From Streptomyces hilarionis (GTDB lineage Bacteria > Actinomycetota > Actinomycetes > Streptomycetales > Streptomycetaceae): DNA of 43,974 nt. Below are positions 38,685-43,974 of the stretch, piece after piece (position 1 is the first letter of the stretch; each line of letters begins with the position of its first letter). Made by a program: the position numbers and the translations under genes. The notes beneath the pieces were generated by a model that had not been told where the DNA came from, ran no database searches, and saw only the letters and a list, made by a program, of their open reading frames with translations. The DNA lies in NCBI RefSeq assembly GCF_024539675.1, contig NZ_JAHHIT010000085.1, positions 1 through 43,974 on the forward strand, given 5' to 3'.

Positions 38685-38709
38685 GCCGCGCCCGGGCGCC
38701 GGGCGCGGC
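38685..38709. terminator. Terminator between convergent aldo/keto reductase and DUF4429 genes
   Basis: Perfect 11-bp stem GCCGCGCCCGG / CCGGGCGCGGC with a GCG loop. Confidence 0.7.
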
Positions 38710-38725
38710 GCCGCCGGGACGCGGC

Positions 38726-39598
38726 CTACAGCTCGGCCAGCAGCTCGGCCTTCTTGACGGAGAACTCCTCGTCGGTGACCAGTCCGGCCTGGTGCAGTTC
38801 CCCGAGGTGCCGGATCCGGTCGGCGATGTCGGCCGGATCGCGGCGCGGCACGGTCGTGGCCGGGACGGCCGCCTGGCCTCCCCGTCCGCGGACCGCCGCC
38901 AGCACGGCCGCCGCGAACGGCAGCGACTCGTGGACGGGCCCGTAGCCGAGCCCGAAGACGACGGTCGCCGGATCCTGGTCGGGCTGCACCGGCGCGTCCT
39001 GTCCGTTGACCAGCCGCAGGTGTCCCTCGAACACCTCGGGCGAGCGCCACTCGATCCCGCTGAGCTCGGAGACGGCGAAGCTCTGGTCGCCGGCCTTCCA
39101 CTTCGCGGACGACGCGCCCGTCCAGAACCACCGGAAGCGCACCGTCCGCCCGTCGAACGAGGCCTTGCCGTCGTACGCCTTGAACGACAGCGGCACCTCG
39201 GGGGCGTCCACCAGGAACCGCTCGGCCGGTCCGGAGGCGGTCAGCTGCGAGCGCAGTTCGTCGGCGTAGTACTCGGCGAGCGTCTCGCGCTCGGCGGGCA
39301 GCACCAGCCGGTAGGGGTCGCTGCCCTCCTTGAGCTGGCCGGCGGCCGCCTCCATCAGCGGATCGGCTCCCGGGCGGGGCTCCGCGCGCAGCACGACCGT
39401 CCCCCGCTTGCCGGGGCTCAGCGTCACACCGGCGAGGGCCGACAGCGGGATCCGGCGCTCCCCGAGCGCCGAGAGCAGCTTGGGTGTGCGCAGCCCTCGC
39501 TCGTAGCGGATGAGGACGGAGTCGGAATCGAACTCCCAGGCGGCATGAAATCCGGCCAGTACGTCACCCATGCGGCTCATCGTATGCGTGACACCCAT
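38726..39598 (-). CDS. DUF4429 protein with C-terminal SHOCT domain
   Basis: 290-residue cytoplasmic protein. Two DUF4429/PH-like beta-rich repeats are seen (about 10-110 and 130-215; the second includes FDGRTVRFRWFWTG). A linker follows, then a short C-terminal helical SHOCT motif (about 262-290, IRHLGELHQAGLVTDEEF). SHOCT tails typically mediate oligomerisation. Function is unknown. I chose the ATG at 39598 with GGAGG about 9 bases upstream; the later ATGs at +7 and +10 codons lack a better site. Confidence 0.85.
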   Translation of the reverse strand: MGVTHTMSRMGDVLAGFHAAWEFDSDSVLIRYERGLRTPKLLSALGERRIPLSALAGVTLSPGKRGTVVLRAEPRPGADPLMEAAAGQLKEGSDPYRLVLPAERETLAEYYADELRSQLTASGPAERFLVDAPEVPLSFKAYDGKASFDGRTVRFRWFWTGASSAKWKAGDQSFAVSELSGIEWRSPEVFEGHLRLVNGQDAPVQPDQDPATVVFGLGYGPVHESLPFAAAVLAAVRGRGGQAAVPATTVPRRDPADIADRIRHLGELHQAGLVTDEEFSVKKAELLAEL

Positions 39599-39639
39599 TC
39601 TTCGTCCCCTCCCCGCGCGCACCCGCAATTCCTGCGTCT

Positions 39640-40857
39640 CTACGCGCGTCCAGCCTCTGTCGTGTCGGTCAGGCCCGCCGTGCAGGCGTCGTCGTCGTGG
39701 GCGCACTCCACCGAGCGGAACGAGCCGGTGCCGATCTCGGCGAAGTTGCGCAGGCTGTCCGTGCCCGGTTCGAAGTAGCCTCCGTGGCCCTGGGCCTGGC
39801 GCGCCGACAGCACGCGCGCACCGAACTCGCGCGCCATCGGGTCCTCGCCGTGCCCGAGGCCGCCGACCTCCAGGTGCGGCACGTCCTGGATCCAGTCGTC
39901 GGCGTCGCGCATCGCCCACACCCGGGCGTCGGTGCCCAGCTGGGCCGCGTTGTCCACGCGCATCCCGGGGCTGCCGGCCACCGCGATGTCGGTCACCCGG
40001 TCCGGCATGGAGCGCGCGGCGACACCGCACACCACCGAGCCGTAGCTGTGGCAGAACATCGACACCGGCGCCCGGCCCGGCAGGGCGCCGAGCAGGGCGT
40101 TCAGCCGGACGGCCCCGTTCCTGGCGCGCATCGCTGTGGCCGAGTCGATGCCCACGCCGTCGGGCGAGGTGTAGTCGGCCCAGGCGATCACCGCCGTGCG
40201 CGTCGAGGGGCTCGCCTCGTGTTCGGCCGCGTACAGCGCCTGGGCCATGCCGACGGGCGCCGAGTACTTGCGGTTGGTGCGCTGGAAGGTGAGCAGGTCG
40301 GTGTCGACGCCCGGGACGACGACCGAGACCCGCTCGGCGTGGTCGAGCCTGCCGAACACCTCGGCGGCCCGGCCGGAGCCCTCCGGGTCGAAGGCGAGGA
40401 TCTGCCGGTCCGCGGCGCTCATCGCCTCGTAGCGGTGCATGCGCCGGTCGGCCAGCTGCTGCCCGGCCGGGGTGAGCCGGCTGTCGTGCACACGTCTGCG
40501 CTCCAGCCGGATCTGCTGGCGCAGGGCCGTGCGGTTGGCGCGGTAGCGCAGCTCGACGGGGGCGCCGTTCATGTTGCCGACCGCGAGCGCGTAGTCGTGC
40601 GCGAGCGCGGTGCGCTGCGGCGCGGTCAGCGTGGCGAAGAAGCGGGCGAGCCGGGCGGGGGCGGAGCCGGGGTCCGGCAGCCGCCGGCCGTCGATGCGGC
40701 CGTGCTCCCACGCCGTGCGCGAGTTCTGGAGGGCGGTGGTGCCCCGGTGCTGGTGCAGCGCGGTCCAGCCGGTGGTCGTCAGCATCACGAACACCACGGC
40801 CAGGGCGGCCAGCGCGCGCCAGACGTTGAGCGGTGGGGAGGTGTCGAAGGAAGTCAC
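39640..40857 (-). CDS. Membrane-anchored alpha/beta hydrolase (DUF1023 type)
   Basis: 405 residues. A single N-terminal membrane helix (about 12-30) preceded by a short polar segment predicts an extracytoplasmic enzyme. The hydrolase domain, about 170-370, carries VSVVVPGVDTDL and the nucleophile Ser271 in FCHSYGSVV, with Asp in WAMRDADDW and His near HGGYF. Actinobacterial DUF1023 members are predicted lipases or esterases of unknown substrate. TAGTGT (40872-40867) lies 9 bases before the GTG start, with no ribosome site. It follows the TetR gene by 92 bp but has its own -10. Confidence 0.87.
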   Translation of the reverse strand: MTSFDTSPPLNVWRALAALAVVFVMLTTTGWTALHQHRGTTALQNSRTAWEHGRIDGRRLPDPGSAPARLARFFATLTAPQRTALAHDYALAVGNMNGAPVELRYRANRTALRQQIRLERRRVHDSRLTPAGQQLADRRMHRYEAMSAADRQILAFDPEGSGRAAEVFGRLDHAERVSVVVPGVDTDLLTFQRTNRKYSAPVGMAQALYAAEHEASPSTRTAVIAWADYTSPDGVGIDSATAMRARNGAVRLNALLGALPGRAPVSMFCHSYGSVVCGVAARSMPDRVTDIAVAGSPGMRVDNAAQLGTDARVWAMRDADDWIQDVPHLEVGGLGHGEDPMAREFGARVLSARQAQGHGGYFEPGTDSLRNFAEIGTGSFRSVECAHDDDACTAGLTDTTEAGRA

Positions 40858-40866
40858 TGAAAGGAC

Positions 40867-40872
40867 ACACTA
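40867..40872 (-). promoter_or_regulatory. -10 element for the DUF1023 hydrolase gene
   Basis: TAGTGT on the minus strand, 9 bases before the GTG start; predicted leader of about 3 bases. Confidence 0.35.
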
Positions 40873-40949
40873 GGAGAACGGGAGGGTCTCGGGTGACCCA
40901 AGTGACACGGATCACGTTTCAACCGGTGTGCGAGTGGTCATGATCCCCT

Positions 40950-41612
40950 TCAGGCCTGTGCGCCCCCTCCGGCCCCGCGGCTCGCTCCGGGCTCGCGCCA
41001 CTCGCCCAGCAGCGCCGGCCCCAGCCCGTCGAGACACCGCGCCGTGAGCAGCCGGACGCCCTCCGGGTCGAGCTCCCCGCCCGCGGACCACTGGCGCTCC
41101 GCCGCCCGCATCACCCCGCTGAAGACGGCCACCGCCAGCCGCGGCCGCGGATCGGCGTCCACGTCGAGCCCCTCGCGCTCGGCGATCACCCGCGCCAGGT
41201 CCTCCTCCGCCTCCGCCGAGCGCCGCAGGTGCGCGGCGAGCAGCACCGGCGTCTCCTCGATCACCCGGTACATGCGCAGGTACAGCTCCACCGGGACGAC
41301 GGACTCGACGACCTCGTTGATCGAGTACCAGCCGTCGACGACGGCCCCGCGCAGCGCCTGCATCGGCGCCTCCTGCGGCGGGCGGGCGCGCACCGCCTCG
41401 ACGAACCGGGCCACCGTCATCCGCACCAGGCCGAGAGCGGCCTCGTCCTTGCCGGCGAAGTAGCGGAAGAAGGTGCGCTGGGAGACGTCGACGGCCTCGG
41501 CGATCTCGTCGACGGTCGTCCCGTCGTAGCCCTGGGACGTGAACAGCTCCACGGCGGCTCTGAGCAGCGCGTCCCGGGTGCGCTGTTTCTTCCGTTCGCG
41601 CAGTGTGTGCAT
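40950..41612 (-). CDS. TetR-family regulator divergent from an MFS exporter
   Basis: 220 residues. DNA-binding domain with RERKKQRTRDALLRAAVELF and TVDEIAEAVDVSQRTFFRYF (HTH about 34-55), then an all-helical ligand domain (MftR C-terminal-like) and a Gly/Ala-rich tail. The ATG at 41612 follows TTGACA (41648-41643) and TAACTG (41623-41618) on the minus strand. The divergent arrangement with an EmrB/QacA exporter implies that it represses the pump until a substrate binds. Confidence 0.9.
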   Translation of the reverse strand: MHTLRERKKQRTRDALLRAAVELFTSQGYDGTTVDEIAEAVDVSQRTFFRYFAGKDEAALGLVRMTVARFVEAVRARPPQEAPMQALRGAVVDGWYSINEVVESVVPVELYLRMYRVIEETPVLLAAHLRRSAEAEEDLARVIAEREGLDVDADPRPRLAVAVFSGVMRAAERQWSAGGELDPEGVRLLTARCLDGLGPALLGEWREPGASRGAGGGAQA

Positions 41613-41617
41613 AGGTG

Positions 41618-41671
41618 TCAGTTACCGACTTGTGAACTCGTTTGTCAATTGTCAGCGACTGTCACTAGCCT
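41618..41671. promoter_or_regulatory. Overlapping divergent promoters of tetR and the MFS gene
   Basis: Plus strand: -35 TTGTCA (41642-41647), 18-bp spacer, -10 TAGCCT (41666-41671), start codon 7 bases later. Minus strand: -35 TTGACA (41648-41643) and weaker -10 TAACTG (41623-41618). The two -35 boxes share the same bases. Three TGTCA direct repeats (41643-41647, 41650-41654, 41660-41664) and a fourth at 41615-41619 may be regulator half-sites. Confidence 0.55.
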
Positions 41672-41678
41672 CGAACAC

Positions 41679-43298
41679 ATGACTAGTCAGACCGCCATCG
41701 ACTCGACGGGGCCTGGGGGCAGGACGCCGGCAGACCCGTCGCAGGGACCGCCCGCCCGGGGGCTGCGCGGCCACCCGTGGTTCACCCTGCTCACCGTCGC
41801 CGTCGGCGTCATGATGGTGGCCCTCGACGGCACCATCGTGGCCATCGCCAATCCGGCCATCGCCAGCGACCTGGGCGCCACCTTCGCCGAGGTCCAGTGG
41901 ATCACCAACGCCTACTTCCTGGCGCTGGCGGTCTCCCTGATCACCGCGGGCAAGCTCGGCGACCGCTTCGGCCACCGCCAGACCTTCCTCATAGGCGTCG
42001 TGGGCTTCGCCGCCGCCTCGGGCGCGATCGGCCTGTCCGACAGCATCGCGCTCGTCGTCGTCTTCCGGGTCTTCCAGGGCCTGTTCGGCGCCCTGCTGAT
42101 GCCGGCCGCGCTCGGCCTGCTGCGGGCGACCTTCCCGGCGGAGAAGCTCAACATGGCCATCGGCCTGTGGGGCATGGTCATCGGCGCGTCCACCGCGGGC
42201 GGGCCGATCCTCGGCGGCGTCCTCGTGGAGCATGTCAACTGGCAGTCCGTGTTCTTCATCAACGTGCCGGTCGGGGCCCTCGCCCTGGTCCTGGGCGTGC
42301 TCATCCTGCTCGACCACCGGGCCGAGAACGCCCCGCGCTCCTTCGACCTCCTCGGCATCGCCCTGCTCTCGGGCGCGATGTTCTGCCTGGTCTGGGCCCT
42401 CATCAAGGCGCCGACCTGGGGCTGGGGCGACGGAGCGACCTGGGCGTTCGTGCTCGGCTCCGCGGTGCTCTTCGCCGCCTTCGCCTACTGGGAGACGAAG
42501 GTCCGCGAACCGCTGATTCCGCTGGCGCTGTTCCGCTCGGTCCCGCTGTCGGCGGGCGTGATCCTGATGGTCCTCATGGCCGTGGCCTTCCTCGGCGGTC
42601 TGTTCTTCGTGACGTTCTACCTCCAGAACGTGCACGGGATGAGCCCCATCGACGCGGGCCTGCACCTCCTCCCGCTCACCGGCATGATGATCGTCGGCTC
42701 CCCGCTCGCGGGCGCGCTGATCACCAAGCTCGGCCCCCGCATCCCGCTCGCCGGCGGCATGGCGGCCACGGCCGTCGCCATGTACGGCATGTCCACGCTG
42801 GAGACGGACACCGGCAGCGGCGTCATGTCGGTCTGGTTCGCCCTGCTGGGCCTCGGCCTCGCGCCGGTCATGGTCGGGGCGACCGAGGTCATCGTCGGCA
42901 ACGCGCCCATGGAGCTGTCCGGCGTGGCCGGCGGTCTCCAGCAGGCGGCCATGCAGATCGGCGGCAGCCTCGGCACGGCCGTGCTGGGCGCCGTGATGGC
43001 CTCCAAGGTCGACAGCGACCTGCCGGCCAACTGGAAGGCCGCGGGCCTGCCCGGGCTCACCCCCGCCCAGCTGGACCAGGCCTCCGAGGCGGTCCAGGTC
43101 GGCGCGGCCCCGGTGCCCAAGGGCACTCCCGAGGCGATCGCGGCGAAGATCGCCGACGTCGCCCACGACACGTTCATCTCCGGCATGAGCCTGGCGTCCC
43201 TGGTGGCCTCCGGGGTCGCGGTCGTCGCCGTCGTCGTCGCGCTGTTCACCAAGCGCGGGGAGAACGCGGACGCGGGCGCCGGGATGGGCCACATCTGA
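41679..43298 (+). CDS. DHA2-type MFS drug exporter (EmrB/QacA family)
   Basis: 539-residue, 14-helix proton-driven multidrug exporter. Landmarks are MVALDGTIVAIANPAIASDL in helix 1 (motif D1), motif A GKLGDRFGHRQTF, motif B-like FRVFQGLFGALLMPAA, motif C WGMVIGASTAGGPILGGVLV with the following VNWQSVFFINVP, and FFVTFYLQNVHGMSP in the second half. No ribosome site is seen; the promoter predicts a leaderless mRNA. Controlled by the divergent TetR. Substrates unknown. A hairpin terminator follows. Confidence 0.93.
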   Translation: MTSQTAIDSTGPGGRTPADPSQGPPARGLRGHPWFTLLTVAVGVMMVALDGTIVAIANPAIASDLGATFAEVQWITNAYFLALAVSLITAGKLGDRFGHRQTFLIGVVGFAAASGAIGLSDSIALVVVFRVFQGLFGALLMPAALGLLRATFPAEKLNMAIGLWGMVIGASTAGGPILGGVLVEHVNWQSVFFINVPVGALALVLGVLILLDHRAENAPRSFDLLGIALLSGAMFCLVWALIKAPTWGWGDGATWAFVLGSAVLFAAFAYWETKVREPLIPLALFRSVPLSAGVILMVLMAVAFLGGLFFVTFYLQNVHGMSPIDAGLHLLPLTGMMIVGSPLAGALITKLGPRIPLAGGMAATAVAMYGMSTLETDTGSGVMSVWFALLGLGLAPVMVGATEVIVGNAPMELSGVAGGLQQAAMQIGGSLGTAVLGAVMASKVDSDLPANWKAAGLPGLTPAQLDQASEAVQVGAAPVPKGTPEAIAAKIADVAHDTFISGMSLASLVASGVAVVAVVVALFTKRGENADAGAGMGHI

Positions 43299-43341
43299 GG
43301 TTCCCGCCCCGCGGGCTCCCGCGGGAAGGGGACGGGGAACC
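43299..43341 (+). terminator. Terminator of the MFS exporter gene
   Basis: Outer arms GGTTCCC (43299-43305) and GGGAACC (43335-43341) enclose an inner pair of CCCGCGGG copies (43308-43315, 43318-43325) that can fold on each other. Confidence 0.6.
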
Positions 43342-43578
43342 GAACCTGACGGGATTTCAACGAATTTCATCCATCAGGGTGACAACGCTAAAGGTCCCTC
43401 GCATCCGGCGCGCGCCGCAGGTCACAGTTGGTCATGCCCTGCGGATGGCAGGGCCGAGCAGGGCCGCGGCGCGCTGCCGGAGGGGGACAGCGCGCCGACT
43501 GCCCGGCAACCGCGGGGCATAGTCCGCGTGTCGCGGGTACCCGACCATCGAACAGCCCCGGATTGCAGGGAGTTGACG

Positions 43579-43884
43579 ATGGCCGGTCTCGGAAACGGCG
43601 CCCGCAGGTACCCCCGCTCGAGTGGCCGCACGGGGTCACAGGCCGGGCCGGATCGCGCGACGCTCGGCATCATCGGCCTCGTCTGCGCGGTCGCCGGATT
43701 CTTCGCGCTGGGGATCGTCCTCGGCCCCGCGGCGATCGTCTGCGGCTGGCTGGCCATGGGCCGCAGCTGGGCGGGCTCCCGCCCGGTGCCGGCCCTGGTC
43801 GCCGTCGTCCTCGGCGCGATCGACACGCTGCTCGCGATCATCTGGCTGGCGGGCGCGACGGGAACGGGCAACGGGCTGCTCTGA
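43579..43884 (+). CDS. DUF4190-type small membrane protein
   Basis: 101 residues with a polar N-terminus of about 28 residues and two hydrophobic helices (about 30-54 and 70-92). The pattern IIGLVCAVAGFFALGIVLGP followed by a short GRSWAG turn and a second helix is the DUF4190 arrangement of actinobacterial small membrane proteins. Function unknown. The ATG at 43579 has AGGGAG 6 bases upstream (43567-43572); a longer frame starting at 43528 has no ribosome site. The 280 bp before it holds the MFS terminator and no other clear gene. Confidence 0.8.
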   Translation: MAGLGNGARRYPRSSGRTGSQAGPDRATLGIIGLVCAVAGFFALGIVLGPAAIVCGWLAMGRSWAGSRPVPALVAVVLGAIDTLLAIIWLAGATGTGNGLL

Positions 43885-43974
43885 CGCCCCGCGCGTCCCT
43901 AAAGGGCGTTGCATAAGGCCGTGTTGGGGCAGGTCAGGGCCCGTGTTGGCAGTCCTCTGGTCATGATGCGAGCG

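Noticed and set aside
38726..40915. Frame joining the DUF4429 protein to a 729-residue product
   Set aside because: The upstream part is an out-of-frame shadow of the DUF1023 hydrolase; the ATG at 39598 with a ribosome site explains the gene.
43388..43916. Several overlapping frames on both strands near the right end
   Set aside because: Only the 43579-43884 frame has a ribosome site and a coherent membrane protein; others are compositionally shadow-like.

Overview
The window is about 44 kb of very GC-rich, densely coded actinobacterial DNA. The codon bias, the fasR-fabD-fabH-acpP-fabF locus and the lineage-typical small families (DUF3145, DUF4429/SHOCT, DUF2568, EI24, a DUF1023-type hydrolase) point to a Streptomyces chromosome, probably the core region. 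I see no tRNA, rRNA, CRISPR array, prophage or secure insertion sequence.

Positions 1-17760 are dominated by sugar uptake and catabolism. A partial PLP-dependent aminotransferase runs off the left edge. Next, on the minus strand, is a set of genes transcribed from about 10.1 kb down to 1.6 kb: a galactonate-dehydratase-like enolase-superfamily enzyme, a zinc alcohol/polyol dehydrogenase, a U32-like TIM-barrel protein, a ChvE-type multiple-sugar ABC importer (binding protein, duplicated ATPase, permease) and an aldose 1-epimerase. A perfect hairpin separates the permease from the epimerase. Facing it on the plus strand are a zinc-ribbon membrane protein and then a second complete importer: LacI regulator, YtfQ-type binding protein, YtfR-type ATPase and the YtfT/YjfF-type permease pair. 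A near-palindromic LacI operator lies in the lacI promoter. Together these genes look like a two-importer aldose system with an oxidative (aldonate dehydration) branch; the substrate is not provable from sequence.

Positions 17.8-29.8 kb hold mixed metabolic genes: a divergent MarR/quinone-oxidoreductase-type pair with two palindromes between them, a class C beta-lactamase-fold hydrolase, an EI24 membrane protein, a secreted pyroglutamyl-peptidase-like protein whose catalytic Cys is Ser, a DUF2568 membrane protein, TetR divergent from a GH3 beta-glucosidase with a PA14 insert, a second aldose epimerase coupled to an SGNH lipoprotein, and DUF3145.

Positions 29.9-34.8 kb are the type II fatty acid synthase operon fabD-fabH-acpP-fabF, preceded by its PucR-type activator fasR. 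A TTTTGT-N9-ACAAAA inverted repeat lies just after the fasR stop, in the fabD promoter region.

Positions 34.9-43.9 kb hold pirin, a second serine hydrolase with a GNAT acetyltransferase, a MerR/aldo-keto reductase pair with a textbook 19-bp-spacer MerR promoter, a DUF4429/SHOCT protein, a membrane-anchored DUF1023 hydrolase, a TetR/MFS drug-exporter pair and a small DUF4190-type membrane protein. Many genes in this half have a TAnnnT-type -10 element 6-9 bases before the start codon and no ribosome binding site, which suggests leaderless mRNAs.
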